64,000 nt of DNA. Source: an uncultured Oleiphilaceae bacterium. Its GTDB lineage: Bacteria; Pseudomonadota; Gammaproteobacteria; Pseudomonadales; Oleiphilaceae. The stretch spans positions 265,363 through 329,362 of the forward strand of contig CAJXUY010000003.1 of the NCBI GenBank assembly GCA_913060665.1, written 5' to 3'. This document shows, piece after piece, positions 48,184 to 57,668 of the stretch; position 1 is the stretch's first letter; each line of letters opens with the position of its first letter. The notes beneath the pieces were generated by a model, which saw nothing but the letters and a program-made list of their open reading frames with translations, searched no databases and had not been told where the DNA came from. The translations under genes and the position numbers were made by a program.

Positions 48184-48218
48184 AAGCGCCATTTTTTAGT
48201 GTATTTTGACAGGCGCTT
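48184..48218. promoter_or_regulatory. Inverted repeat upstream of the efflux operon
   Basis: AAGCGCC (48184-48190) and GGCGCTT (48212-48218) are perfect 7-bp arms, 21 bp apart, between the AraC gene and the pump operon. The spacing suits a dimeric regulator on two turns of DNA, perhaps the AraC protein encoded upstream. Confidence 0.4.
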
Positions 48219-48307
48219 AAGATTATTTTCATACCATAAATGATTTGAATGTTATGCAAGAGCATACACCTACCTTAATATAGAAATATCGTCTGGCATC
48301 AAAATAC

Positions 48308-49318
48308 TTATCTATTGGTTCTCTCAATAAATTGCTGAGGGGTAAACCCCGTCCAGCGCTTAAAGGCTTTGTAAAATGCACTATCGTCATAAAACCCAAG
48401 AGACTCAGCGATGGTTGAAGCTGCTTGATTGTCATCGGTCAATAATTTGATGGCGACATCCTTCTTATGCTCATCTAATAGTTTTGTAAAAGAGCTGCCT
48501 TCCTGTTTCAACTCTCTCTGTAATTTTCGAACACTTAAGTTGAGGAATGTTGCTGCCGCATGTACATCTGACTGCTCCTTCAGTGAAGTTTCGCCAAAGT
48601 AATTCTTTAACAGGTCTGTTTTACTTGCATTACTTTGAAGTCTCTTGAGGCTTCGTTCGACTTCAGAGATACTTTCGATGTGACGTTCGTTATCTCGTGA
48701 AACGATTCTCTGTTGAATTAGTCTGGCGGGTAAACGAATTTCATAATCCGAACAACCAAACTTAATATCAGCTTTAAGATAGAAGCGATACTCTTGCGCA
48801 TACTGTGTTCTATCGTGCTTTAGGCGAACGACAACACCATCAAATTGGACAACAGACATTCCGAGATATTTGACGCAGGTTGTGATTAAACCCTCTATCT
48901 GATGATAAGAGACCGCTTCTTCATTAAACGGCCTGACAAATATAGATACACCGTAAATATCCGTTGAGATCTCGATAACAAGTGCTTCGGTTAACAATGC
49001 GATATAACGCTGTATCGTATCTACCGCATGGCCAACGGACGGAGCTGAAAATGCAGCATCGCCAATCAAACCTAATATATTAGGTAATAAAGTGTGACCA
49101 ACTTTTACGCCAATAAGCGGGTCTTCCAATTCTCTTGCTGCGATTTCGTAGTAATGCGCTAACTTCTTCGATTCAATACGGCCTTCAGGATAATGCACTC
49201 TAAGCATATCGTCCCCGAAGACCTCTTTCGAATATTCGTTATTCAAGCCTTGATCAACGCAATAATTGATCGTTTGCCTAACCATGGCTGAAGAGATAGT
49301 TGCGTATGTTTTTCTCAT
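48308..49318 (-). CDS. AraC-family regulator of the efflux operon
   Basis: 336 aa from ATG 49318 (MRKTYATISSAMVRQTINYC); the frame extends further upstream but with an improbable sequence. The N-terminal sensing domain of the PF12625 type spans residues about 20-200. The C-terminal double HTH has DVHAAATFLNLSVRKLQREL and STIAESLGFYDDSAFYKAFK, then RWTGFTPQQF. It reads toward the pump operon 284 bp away and likely controls it. It is close in size and layout to the regulator at 2633-3640. Confidence 0.88.
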   Translation of the reverse strand: MRKTYATISSAMVRQTINYCVDQGLNNEYSKEVFGDDMLRVHYPEGRIESKKLAHYYEIAARELEDPLIGVKVGHTLLPNILGLIGDAAFSAPSVGHAVDTIQRYIALLTEALVIEISTDIYGVSIFVRPFNEEAVSYHQIEGLITTCVKYLGMSVVQFDGVVVRLKHDRTQYAQEYRFYLKADIKFGCSDYEIRLPARLIQQRIVSRDNERHIESISEVERSLKRLQSNASKTDLLKNYFGETSLKEQSDVHAAATFLNLSVRKLQRELKQEGSSFTKLLDEHKKDVAIKLLTDDNQAASTIAESLGFYDDSAFYKAFKRWTGFTPQQFIERTNR

Positions 49319-49453
49319 AAACTTAAGTATCAGACGTTTGTAATCAAAAATGAAACTAACATATATCTCCTGTCCTGCGACTGTCCCTAAGCGACATATA
49401 TACAGCCACCGGGCACCAACTTTCAATATCGCAATTCATACCATTTATTGTCG

Positions 49454-49505
49454 TTAGGGGCTCCCAAGTTAGCTTTGTCATTTTAGACGGGGCCTAAGCC
49501 CCTAA
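49454..49505. repeat. Inverted repeat between AraC and the small gene
   Basis: TTAGGGGC (49454-49461) and GCCCCTAA (49498-49505) are perfect arms with a 36-base loop, in the 250-bp region between AraC and the small frame at 49569. Possible regulator site or RNA stem. Confidence 0.35.
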
Positions 49506-49568
49506 TAAAATTTAGTCGAGCCTGGGCAACAAAGCAAAATACTAACTTAACAATAATAGAGATTTACC

Positions 49569-49724
49569 ATGAAAATTAACTTATCAAATAAAATGAAAGA
49601 CGGTGTAAACACTGTCCGTGTTTACGATAATGCCAAGGTAACGGTTGATGCGGTTCGTGTTTCACATGAGCCTGTAGAACCAACGCCGACGAGATTGTTA
49701 GATTTAGCTTTGTCATGGTCTTAG
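49569..49724 (+). CDS. Small hypothetical protein, 51 aa
   Basis: Short frame MKINLSNKMKDGVNTVRVYD, then ending EPTPTRLLDLALSWS. A weak GAG-rich ribosome-binding site lies upstream. The N-terminal part looks coding, and the end looks like the start of another protein, so this may be a truncated gene. It lies 230 bp before the sulfatase on the same strand. Confidence 0.35.
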   Translation: MKINLSNKMKDGVNTVRVYDNAKVTVDAVRVSHEPVEPTPTRLLDLALSWS

Positions 49725-49960
49725 CTGCTTAAGGTAAATAAGGCCACCAAATCATCATGAACAACCTCTTTCATTAGTGTCTTTAGACGACAACTTTCTA
49801 AACACCCTGCGCCTCATTACATTGTTGCGAAAACACACTATCGATTAAAGTTTGTTCACTTGGGTTGGTGCATGTACTTACGATCATTTTGATTAGGGAA
49901 TGTGGTATCCGCTTGAGGATTCGAAATCTCTTTATAAGAAAATAATTAGGAGAAATGAGC

Positions 49961-51721
49961 ATGAAGAATAAAAAAACAAAACTGGCAAGCATCGTTGGAT
50001 GCCTCAGTATGGGAGTCACCGTGGCCGCAGCCAGCATGGTGGCGCCTTCAGCTAGCGCAACAGAGACCAAGCCGAATATTATTTTAATCACCGCTGACGA
50101 CTACGGCACAGATGTTTCGGATCTTTATACTGAGCCTTATGAAGTACCAGGCCTATTTTCTGGATCTGTGGTACCACCAACGCCTGAGCTGAATGAACTC
50201 GCCAATCAAGGCGTTGTTTTCGATTCAGCCTGGGCAATGCCTGCTTGTACGGCGACTCGTGGCACCTGGATAACCGGTACCTTACCGTCTACTTCTGGTT
50301 TATCTCAACCAGTACAACCTAGTTCCACACCTCCAGGCTCAGCTACCCAGTTGGACCTGACTAACCCAGACCTACTTCCCAAACGGCTGAAGCAAAAAGG
50401 TTACTCTACGGCATTTATTGGTAAGTGGCATTTAACTGGCCCCGCCCCAGCACCCTCGTTAGACCTAATCGACGATACATTGAATCGTGATGACCCGAAT
50501 GAAGCAGGCTTTGATCACTGGGCAGGAACACTTTACGGCTCAATCATTGCAAACTACTACAACTGGCTTCAGGATATCAACGGTGTCCGACAGCCATTCA
50601 AAAACACTTACACACTGACTGAAAATGTCAATCAAGCGGTAAGCTGGATCAATCAGCAAGCTGGTGATCAACCTTATTTTATGCACCTATCATTAGCGGC
50701 ACCTCATTCAACGTTCCAATCAATGGCTGCAGGAATGCCTAGCACCCCAATCGACTATGACTTACCTCCCAAGGTTTTAGTTGACCCAGACGTTATCGCT
50801 CAAGTGGAAGAAGTATTCCCAGGTTATGTCTATCCAGAGGTTCCTGGTCCAGCTGGACAAGGCACGCCAGCTTCACCAACCGTTAAGCATCGTCGTGTTA
50901 TCTATAATGCGATTGTGTCAGCAATGGATACCGAAATGGGTCGTTTGCTCGACCAGGCAAATATTGATCTGAGCAACACCTATATTATTTTTATGGGTGA
51001 CAATGGTACACAGGGCTTAGGCCAAAGCTCTACACCAAACGTAGACGTTGTGGTAGAACCATTTGATACGACTCGCGCTAAAGGCTCGCTCTATCGCGGT
51101 GGTGTTGAAGTACCAATGATCGTAGCAGGTCCAAAAGCAGAAGCCGGTATTCGAACTAACGCGCATGTTAACTCAGCGGATGTTTACACCACAATTCTTA
51201 ATTTGGCCAAAGCGGGTCCGACACGTTCGGCACAAGGCATCAGCTTTAAGCGAACATTAGAAGGTAAGGAAGGCATTCGCAGAGTCAATGTTGCCGAATA
51301 TCATGATGGTACGCCAGAAGCGGGTGGATACGTGACTACGAGCAACGCTCGAGCGGGTCGTGTGGTCGCGAACGATGATTACCGTTTACTTTCAAAGGTA
51401 GCCGTTGATGAAAATGGTGATGCTATCTGTGTTGCGGATTTTGAAGGTGAAGTGAGCTATGCTCCGGATTGTACTGCAACACCTGCTCTTCCTGGCCAAC
51501 CTGGTGTTAAAAACGGTGTTAAGCAGTTCACTCAAGAATTTTACAACATCGAAAGTGACCCAAATGAGTCTGTGAACTTGCTTGCGGATGTTGATTCAAT
51601 GAGTACGTTCGATCATTTCAATTTCATGCGTCTTTGTTTTGCTGCGAACAGACCTTCAAAATCAGCGAATTACTACTTCACTGAAAACGTGTGCCAACCT
51701 TTCGATTACTTTAACTACTAA
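49961..51721 (+). CDS. Secreted sulfatase (alkaline phosphatase superfamily)
   Basis: About 586 aa from ATG 49961, which is placed better behind AGGAG than the ATG at 49955. A signal peptide (SIVGCLSMGVTVAAASMVAP) is cut near SASA. Metal-binding DD in IILITADDYGTD and the modification site ACTATRGTWITG follow. The core is CxAxR in place of the usual CxPxR, a variant still accepted by formylglycine-generating enzyme as far as I know. Further metal ligands are MGDNGTQGLG and GKWHLTG. It should hydrolyse sulfate esters (aryl or carbohydrate) in the periplasm. No maturase gene is in the window. Confidence 0.88.
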   Translation: MKNKKTKLASIVGCLSMGVTVAAASMVAPSASATETKPNIILITADDYGTDVSDLYTEPYEVPGLFSGSVVPPTPELNELANQGVVFDSAWAMPACTATRGTWITGTLPSTSGLSQPVQPSSTPPGSATQLDLTNPDLLPKRLKQKGYSTAFIGKWHLTGPAPAPSLDLIDDTLNRDDPNEAGFDHWAGTLYGSIIANYYNWLQDINGVRQPFKNTYTLTENVNQAVSWINQQAGDQPYFMHLSLAAPHSTFQSMAAGMPSTPIDYDLPPKVLVDPDVIAQVEEVFPGYVYPEVPGPAGQGTPASPTVKHRRVIYNAIVSAMDTEMGRLLDQANIDLSNTYIIFMGDNGTQGLGQSSTPNVDVVVEPFDTTRAKGSLYRGGVEVPMIVAGPKAEAGIRTNAHVNSADVYTTILNLAKAGPTRSAQGISFKRTLEGKEGIRRVNVAEYHDGTPEAGGYVTTSNARAGRVVANDDYRLLSKVAVDENGDAICVADFEGEVSYAPDCTATPALPGQPGVKNGVKQFTQEFYNIESDPNESVNLLADVDSMSTFDHFNFMRLCFAANRPSKSANYYFTENVCQPFDYFNY

Positions 51722-51749
51722 CTCGTAGTTGTTGAAATTGAGAAAAGAC

Positions 51750-51783
51750 AAAAGCCTACTCACATTGTGAGTAGGCTTTTTTA
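51750..51783 (+). terminator. Rho-independent terminator of the sulfatase
   Basis: AGCCTACTCAC (51753-51763) and GTGAGTAGGCT (51767-51777) make an 11-bp perfect stem with a 3-base loop, followed by a run of T. The A-run before it makes it work in both directions. Confidence 0.93.
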
Positions 51784-51863
51784 GTTCTGTCGAAATCACC
51801 GGCAAGAATCTTATGATTCCGCTTGAAGCAATGAATACCCGCAGATGGAATCATATCAATGGA

Positions 51864-52230
51864 TCAACACTCACTACGCCCCAATTCTTGCATCTGTCGA
51901 AGCACCCTCGATACAGCTTCAACCAAGACTTTATTTTTTCGATGCAGATAGTGGTAAAGATTAACTTTTTCTAAAGGGAAAATAGATAGACTTGCACTAT
52001 CAACTTGAGATCGAATAATTTCGCCCAGACCCTCTAAAATAAGTCGTCACAGCAAAATCAAAACGCCCTTTTACACGTATCTTAAACGCATCTCATTGCT
52101 TGGGAAGACATGCTTTGTATAGCCGTTAATTGTTCAGTTTTCGACAATTTTGATCCCTTTCTTTATGCCAATGGAATAGGATTTAAAATCGCGCCATGTG
52201 CTTCCTTGAGAACCTTCATTCCAATACTTG
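51864..52230 (-). pseudogene. Decayed periplasmic solute-binding protein
   Basis: On the minus strand, frames can be joined to read RDFKSYSIGIKKGIKIVE, then TKHVFPSNEMRLRYV, then FDFAVTTYF, and an open stretch GLGEIIRSQVDSASLSIFPL with VNLYHYLHRKNKVLVEAVSR, ending at 51864. The last part matches the C-terminal 'YHYLHKKH..LV' of SBP_bac_3-type proteins. Several stops and frameshifts break it. It is related in type to the gene at 42874. Confidence 0.6.
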
Positions 52231-52385
52231 AAACCGGACTTCCCGTCTCAGACAAAGTGATTTATTTGGTATGAATACTAGCAGACATAAACAACAAACC
52301 AAATCCACAGACTAGATATAGCCCAAATTTTCTTAGATAGATGTTCATGAGACGACTGGTCGATTCAGGCAGTACCTGAGGCCAA

Positions 52386-52545
52386 GCTTGCACTCTTATA
52401 GTAGCCGGTGGAAAGCTGTTTCTTTTTGATGCGAGTGAAAATACAATGCGTAACCTGGTAGCTGCAAACATCCCGGTAACTGACATTTACAATACCTATA
52501 TTACTCACTGGCACTCCGATCAGTTTCAATGGATTAGAAGGTTTG
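52386..52545 (+). pseudogene. MBL-fold hydrolase fragment
   Basis: Reads CTLIVAGGKLFLFDASENTM and then IPVTDIYNTYITHWHSDQFQ, the N-terminal half of a metallo-beta-lactamase-fold hydrolase with its HxHxD zinc motif (HWHSD). There is no start codon, a TGA lies just upstream, and the frame then runs into unrelated sequence up to 52601. A remnant only. Confidence 0.75.
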
Positions 52546-52602
52546 AATCGCCACTAGTTAACTCTGGACAGTCCGCCCCCAAAAAAAACAACACCACCTA
52601 AA

Positions 52603-52684
52603 TCAGGAAACCATTTGGGTAGAATCGCCGGCCTTAGCTAGCAAATCGATAGCAACATCAACGATCATGTCTTCCTGACCATGC
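52603..52684 (-). pseudogene. 3' remnant of a second 4-hydroxy-2-oxovalerate aldolase gene
   Basis: On the minus strand [20 protein letters not shown], then TQMVS and a stop, repeats the last 27 codons of the intact aldolase (55595-56641), and the similarity extends past the stop. Upstream the frame continues into unrelated sequence without a start. It marks an ancient duplication of the catabolic operon end. Confidence 0.85.
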
Positions 52685-52808
52685 CAGCTTAACTTGCACC
52701 CGGCGAGAATCACTTTTTGACCTTTTATGTTATTGGAAATGAGAGGAAAAACTACTATACAGAAGCCATGAAATTGGTGAGAGATAAATAGTAGAAACGA
52801 AATATAGC

Positions 52809-53498
52809 TTATCCAAATAACTGATTAATCATTGTTTCCCACGCTTCTGTTGCGCCGACAGTGAATAATGAAATCACCCGCACCAACACAAACAGTAGCC
52901 CCAGCCAACTTATAATGTGAATCGCCCCCGTGGTATTACGATCATGGCGCATAACCAAACCAACTAGTCCAAAATGTAGCAGCAGTCCCAATGGTGGTAT
53001 ATGACTCGCTTCGGCTATACGTCCTAAGGCTGGATCCATAATGGCAATTGTCGCAATCAACATACAATGTTTATGCAGCTCGGCTTTATGCTTATTAATC
53101 ACGCCGATTAGATAAAAGCCTAGTAAGCCGACCAAATCCATCGCAGGATAGACCAGAAACTGTTGCACAGTTGTATTGGGTATAGGTGAGATGCCACGCT
53201 GGTAAGCGAAATTGATCATCATTACGCCAGTGATAATCATGCCTGAGACGATGAGCACACTTAGATATCCAAGTCGTCGATGCAACCGATAACTTTTTTG
53301 TCCGATCAAATTAGCCTGAAAAACAAAGAGCGCCAACCAAGACAAATAAATGAACCCGTGTAAGTGAACATACAAGGGAAAATCAAGTGGTGAGTTGCCA
53401 CGCAATATGGTTGCAACCGTAAAACCACCGATAGCCAGTGCCACTAGCAGCAATCCCATTCCACTATAGAAATTGGATAGTATGCGTTTGTTCAACAT
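52809..53498 (-). CDS. Multi-TM membrane protein next to the intradiol dioxygenase
   Basis: 229 aa from ATG 53498 (MLNKRILSNFYSGMGLLLVA); an upstream ATG would overlap the dioxygenase end. About seven TM segments are seen, with a His-rich loop (YVHLHGFIYLSWLALFVFQA, RLHRRLGYLSVLIV, ELHKHCMLIATIAIMDP). Histidines in membrane helices (HxH, LHRR, LHKH) suggest haem or metal binding, as in small membrane oxidoreductase subunits. The family is not named. It follows the Tat-exported dioxygenase by 22 bp and is probably co-transcribed. Confidence 0.7.
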   Translation of the reverse strand: MLNKRILSNFYSGMGLLLVALAIGGFTVATILRGNSPLDFPLYVHLHGFIYLSWLALFVFQANLIGQKSYRLHRRLGYLSVLIVSGMIITGVMMINFAYQRGISPIPNTTVQQFLVYPAMDLVGLLGFYLIGVINKHKAELHKHCMLIATIAIMDPALGRIAEASHIPPLGLLLHFGLVGLVMRHDRNTTGAIHIISWLGLLFVLVRVISLFTVGATEAWETMINQLFG

Positions 53499-53520
53499 AG
53501 AAATAAGATACTTTCTCGCA

Positions 53521-54306
53521 TTAGGACAGTACGAACGTGGCGTCTGCATTCAACCTATTACCACCGGCTTTGGGGGTCACCAATAAGCCTCGAGCATCAG
53601 GGAATTCAGCTAAAACAGGATCATTACTGAGTTCGTAAGGACATAAACCAAACGACTTGTAGTCTTGATGAGCCCCATAGATCTCGTTAGCGAACGCCAT
53701 CGGGAAATAAAGTTGTGAGGTATATTGGCGAACTCCCTTGACCGTTACAGCAATGTGAATATGGGGAATTCTGGGGTCATACCAGCCAGGGAAGATTGTT
53801 GAGAACCTAACCTCTCCCTCGTCGTTTGAAATTTGCCCCCCTCGAAGATAGTTCTTTTTATTCGTAGGCTCGACATGAACGCCATTTGGGTCACTCAGCC
53901 CTACAAGTTTAATCGTTTCCCAAGGCTGTCTAGCAATATCTTCAGGATAAGCGCTATAGCGCCCGGACGCATCACAATGCCAGATTTCAACGAGCGCGCC
54001 CGCTAAAGGTTTGCAATCAACTGAAGATAAAACACGAACCGATAGGTCTAGATTGAAGCCATTACGATCTTCACGAATGTTTTGCCTGATGGGAGACCTG
54101 ACATAAAAAGGCCCTTCAGTTTGTTCAGGTGACAACACGCAGCTATCAGACAGTTCGCCCAAATTATCTGATATCAATAGCTGTTCGTTGTTTTGGCTCA
54201 AAACCACCTGGCGAATTACTTCATTACGGTTCATATACGTTAAGGCTCCTGCGCCAATCAATGAACCAAGACCACCCAGAAAAATACGTCGATTAATTCT
54301 ACTCAT
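53521..54306 (-). CDS. Tat-exported intradiol ring-cleavage dioxygenase
   Basis: 261 aa. A twin-arginine signal (NRRIFLGGLGSLIGAGAL) is at the N-terminus. The catalytic domain has SPEQTEGPFYVRSPIRQNIR, and WHCDASGRYSAY with Tyr117, FPGWYDPRIPHIHIAV with Tyr176, His182 and His184. These are the four Fe(III) ligands of catechol 1,2-dioxygenase-type enzymes. Periplasmic intradiol enzymes of this type act on aromatic or lignin-like catechols outside the cytoplasm. The downstream membrane protein may support it. It works alongside, and not within, the meta-cleavage operon. Confidence 0.9.
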   Translation of the reverse strand: MSRINRRIFLGGLGSLIGAGALTYMNRNEVIRQVVLSQNNEQLLISDNLGELSDSCVLSPEQTEGPFYVRSPIRQNIREDRNGFNLDLSVRVLSSVDCKPLAGALVEIWHCDASGRYSAYPEDIARQPWETIKLVGLSDPNGVHVEPTNKKNYLRGGQISNDEGEVRFSTIFPGWYDPRIPHIHIAVTVKGVRQYTSQLYFPMAFANEIYGAHQDYKSFGLCPYELSNDPVLAEFPDARGLLVTPKAGGNRLNADATFVLS

Positions 54307-54424
54307 ATCATTATTCCTTATTCGTCCAAGGAAACGCCGTTGAACTCAATTAACTACACGACAAAATTCAGCTATTTTTTTCGCTAGCCATCTCTGGTGG
54401 TTTTAGCCAGTTTTCTCAAACAAA

Positions 54425-55162
54425 CTAGGATGAAAAGACTAATTTCTCAGCAGTTCGTGGTACCAAACGCATGATTGTCGGGAGGAATTTGGTTTGTCCG
54501 ACTAAGGCTTCAGGTTTTCCCTTGGCTATCGCTTTTAATGTTTCGGTTACAACGCTTTCAGCACTAACTTTTGCCTCTGTTCTTTGCGCTGTAGCCGGTG
54601 TATCAACCAGCGGTGGGATCACTTCTGTTACAGCTATGCCCGCATCTTTCAGCTGATAGCGTAAAGCTTTAGCAAAACTGTGAATACCGGCTTTGGCCGC
54701 CGAGTAAAGGGGAGCATAACCTGCTGGAGATAAACCAAAACCTGAACTAACCAGTACAATATTACCTTGAGCTGCTTTCTTTAGCTGCGGTAAAAATGCA
54801 GCCACGACATTGATGGAACTTGTTAGGTTCAGATTGATCTGACTACTGGCATCGAATTGAGAAAGATCGTCATTGGCGAAATTTACGCGATCTAATCTGC
54901 CTGCATTACTGATAAGTATGTCCACTTGAGGGTATTTCTGGTCTATGTAGGATAAGAATGCTTGCAAGGAAGCGTTGTCGGTAACATCGCATTGAAATGT
55001 ATCAACGCCTGCAATATCCACTTCTAATTTCTTCAACTTCTCTTGGTCACGTCCACAGGCAATAACCTGATGGCCTTTTGCGTTATAGGCTTTTGCAAAT
55101 GCTTTACCGATCCCTGACGATCCACCAGTAATAACAACGACTTTATTGGTTTTGCCACTCAT
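54425..55162 (-). CDS. Short-chain dehydrogenase/reductase (intact copy)
   Basis: 245 aa. NAD(P) motif TGGSSGIGKA (12-21), NAG at about 86-88, catalytic Ser140, Tyr153 and Lys157 (PLYSAAKAGI). The first residues and cofactor loop are intact. The end IMRLVPRTAEKLVFSS is repeated in the broken copy at 3868-4260. Related proteins named DltE/YqjQ-type act on unknown carbonyls or alcohols. Its role beside the catabolic genes could be oxidation or reduction of a side-chain product, but no substrate can be read. Confidence 0.88.
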   Translation of the reverse strand: MSGKTNKVVVITGGSSGIGKAFAKAYNAKGHQVIACGRDQEKLKKLEVDIAGVDTFQCDVTDNASLQAFLSYIDQKYPQVDILISNAGRLDRVNFANDDLSQFDASSQINLNLTSSINVVAAFLPQLKKAAQGNIVLVSSGFGLSPAGYAPLYSAAKAGIHSFAKALRYQLKDAGIAVTEVIPPLVDTPATAQRTEAKVSAESVVTETLKAIAKGKPEALVGQTKFLPTIMRLVPRTAEKLVFSS

Positions 55163-55308
55163 AATTAATTTCCCCTTTACTATCTGCCTGATTGAAGTAT
55201 TTGCCAGTAATTAATGATCGATAAATGCTTTAGAGGAGGAGGAAAGATAAACCGTACCATTGCCAGAAGCGTGATTAACAAAGGAGTCTTTCCGCCAGTA
55301 TCAGTTAA

Positions 55309-55524
55309 CTATGTAACTGATAAATAGACTTCCCCCGCTTCAGTGAGCTCTACACCTTTGGAGGCTTGTCGATAAAACAAAATACAACCGAGCTTAACTT
55401 ACAGGCTTGCTATTTTTTGGCTTATGGTTGGTAAAGCAAAACCTGTGCACTTTGATGCATCGTTAAAACTTTTGCATCGAGCAACTTCTACGAATACAAC
55501 CATGCCATCAAGCCGGTCAGTCAT
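55309..55524 (-). pseudogene. LysR-type regulator remnant
   Basis: From ATG 55524 the minus strand reads MTDRLDGMVVFVEVARCKSF, then ALPTISQKIASL, a stop, LGCILFYRQASKGVELTEAG, and ends at 55309. This is the winged HTH of a LysR protein with an in-frame stop and loss of the ligand domain. It lies between SDR and the aldolase end of the operon, so it may once have regulated the catabolic operon. The rest of this 432-bp gap shows nothing more. Confidence 0.8.
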
Positions 55525-55594
55525 TTCATCATCCTAGCATTCAATAAGGGGGCAATTTAACTCCCCCCAAAAAACAAAAACAACACAGCCTAAA

Positions 55595-56641
55595 TCAGGA
55601 AGCCATTTCGGCAGAATCGTCTGCCTTAGCTAGCAAATCGAGGGCGACATCAACGATCATGTCTTCCTGACCACCTACCATTCGGCGCTTTCCAAGTTCA
55701 ACCAATATATCAACTGTTTTAAGTCCATATTTCTTTGCTGCGACTTCGGAATGACGTAAGAAACTTGAGTACACGCCGGCGTAACCCAGTGCCAAGGTTT
55801 CACGATCTACACGAACAGGTCGATCCTGCAATGGACGAACAATGTCATCAGCAGCATCCATCAACTTATAAACGTCTGTACCATGTTCCCACCCCATTCG
55901 ATCTGCTGCGGCGATAAACACTTCAAGTGGAGCATTACCTGCACCTGCGCCCATGCCAGCCAAACTAGCATCAATTCGGTCGCAACCTTCTTCTACAGCG
56001 ACGATCGAGTTTGCAACGCCCAACGATAAGTTGTGATGAGCATGAATCCCCGTTTGAGTTTCAGGCTTAAGTGTGTCCTTCAATGCGCGGAAACGATCAC
56101 GAATATCGTGCATTCCCATAGCGCCGCCAGAATCGACTACGTACAAACAAGTAGCACCGTAGTCTTCCATTAACTTGGCCTGTTCAGCGAGGCCTTTTGG
56201 CGTTTGCATGTGACTCATCATTAAGAAACCAACGGTATCCATCCCTAGCTTTCTTGCATGCTCGATATGCTGTTTGGACACATCGGCCTCTGTACAATGC
56301 GTTGCGACTCTAACAATGCGTGCACCCGCTTTGTAGGCGTTATCCAAGTCATGAATCGTGCCAATTCCTGGCAATAGTAAAGTGGTGATTTTTGCGTGGT
56401 TAATTACCTCTGCAACAGCCTCAATCCATTCAAGGTCCGTATGCGCCCCAAAACCATAGTTAAAGCTCGATCCCTGTAAGCCATCGCCGTGTGCCACTTC
56501 GATACTATCTACTTTGGCTTCGTCTAATGCCCTAGCAATGTCTTGTACGTTTTTTATGGAATACTGGTGACGCACAGCATGGCTACCATCACGCAAGGTC
56601 ACATCAGAGATAAATAATTTTTTTCCTGGATTAAAAGTCAT
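55595..56641 (-). CDS. mhpE: 4-hydroxy-2-oxovalerate aldolase
   Basis: 348 aa. Residues 14-20 VTLRDGS with metal ligand Asp18, [15 protein letters not shown] (HxH ligands), and the C-terminal communication domain with [20 protein letters not shown]. It splits 4-hydroxy-2-oxoacids into pyruvate and an aldehyde and channels the aldehyde to its dehydrogenase partner encoded just upstream (17-bp gap). It is the last gene of the leftward meta-cleavage operon and the end product step. Confidence 0.95.
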   Translation of the reverse strand: MTFNPGKKLFISDVTLRDGSHAVRHQYSIKNVQDIARALDEAKVDSIEVAHGDGLQGSSFNYGFGAHTDLEWIEAVAEVINHAKITTLLLPGIGTIHDLDNAYKAGARIVRVATHCTEADVSKQHIEHARKLGMDTVGFLMMSHMQTPKGLAEQAKLMEDYGATCLYVVDSGGAMGMHDIRDRFRALKDTLKPETQTGIHAHHNLSLGVANSIVAVEEGCDRIDASLAGMGAGAGNAPLEVFIAAADRMGWEHGTDVYKLMDAADDIVRPLQDRPVRVDRETLALGYAGVYSSFLRHSEVAAKKYGLKTVDILVELGKRRMVGGQEDMIVDVALDLLAKADDSAEMAS

Positions 56642-56658
56642 CTGTATATCTCCTAAGC

Positions 56659-57639
56659 CTAAGCGTCTTCATTAATGGATTCATTGCTAGACTCTTGAGA
56701 AGAGTCCGTTGACATATGTTGCGCGATTCTTTCGGCTGTCGCTAAAGCAGCCGACGTCATAATGTCTAGATTTCCTGCGTAAGAAGGCAAGTAATGCGCG
56801 GCACCCTCAACTTCTAAAAAGACTGAAGTTTTGAGACCAGATACATGTCCCAGGCCTTCTATATAAACTGGATTCTTTTCATCGATTATATCGAACTGAA
56901 CATCCTGCTTAAGGCGATAGCCGGGGACATATGATTGAACTGCTTTTGCCATTTCCTTAACCGATTCAACAATCGCATCTTGATCGGCAAGCTCTGATAA
57001 TACATAAACGGTGTCACGCATGATCAGAGGTGGCTCTGCGGGGTTCAGGACGATAATCGCCTTACCTTTAGTCGCACCGCCAATCACCTCAATAGCTTTC
57101 GAGGTTGTTTCGGTAAATTCGTCAATGTTAGCCCGAGTTCCTGGGCCTGCAGACTTACTACTAATCGATGCGATAATTTCACCGTAATGAACCTTAGCAA
57201 CCTTAGACACCGCCGCGACCATAGGGATCGTCGCTTGGCCGCCACATGTCACCATATTGACGTTAGTTTCATTAAGATTGTTTTCAAGATTCACCACCGG
57301 TACACAATAGGGCCCTACTGCAGCAGGTGTTAGATCAATGAATCGTAGGGTTGGCTTAATGCCACTCAAATAAACTTCGTTATGTACATGAGCACCGGCT
57401 GATGTCGCATCAAAAATAAAATCTATATTCGCGAACTCAGGCAGTTTTACCAGTCCTTCAACACCTTCATGTGTCGTCGCAACGCCCATTCGTCTGGCCC
57501 GCGCTAAGCCATCAGATTCTGGATCGATACCAACCATTGCGCTAATTTCAATCTCATCACTGGTGCGTAGAATCTTGATCATCAGATCTGTACCGATGTT
57601 TCCTGAGCCGATGATGGCTGCTTTCTTTTTGTTTCCCAT
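56659..57639 (-). CDS. mhpF: Acetaldehyde dehydrogenase (acylating)
   Basis: 326 aa. NAD motif [18 protein letters not shown] and catalytic Cys132 in [14 protein letters not shown], at the same position as in DmpF. It turns the aldehyde from the aldolase into acyl-CoA with NAD and CoA. The C-terminal tail after RIAQHMST is longer and rich in Ser/Glu. It lies between hydratase and aldolase as in other meta operons. Confidence 0.95.
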   Translation of the reverse strand: MGNKKKAAIIGSGNIGTDLMIKILRTSDEIEISAMVGIDPESDGLARARRMGVATTHEGVEGLVKLPEFANIDFIFDATSAGAHVHNEVYLSGIKPTLRFIDLTPAAVGPYCVPVVNLENNLNETNVNMVTCGGQATIPMVAAVSKVAKVHYGEIIASISSKSAGPGTRANIDEFTETTSKAIEVIGGATKGKAIIVLNPAEPPLIMRDTVYVLSELADQDAIVESVKEMAKAVQSYVPGYRLKQDVQFDIIDEKNPVYIEGLGHVSGLKTSVFLEVEGAAHYLPSYAGNLDIMTSAALATAERIAQHMSTDSSQESSNESINEDA

Positions 57640-57668
57640 ATCTCAATACCCTTCTATATTCGACTCAT

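Noticed and set aside
49798..50091. 97-aa minus-strand gene opposite the sulfatase start
   Set aside because: It overlaps the sulfatase signal peptide on the other strand and looks like a mirror frame.
52262..52486. 74-aa minus-strand gene
   Set aside because: It is the complement of the MBL remnant, with no family features.
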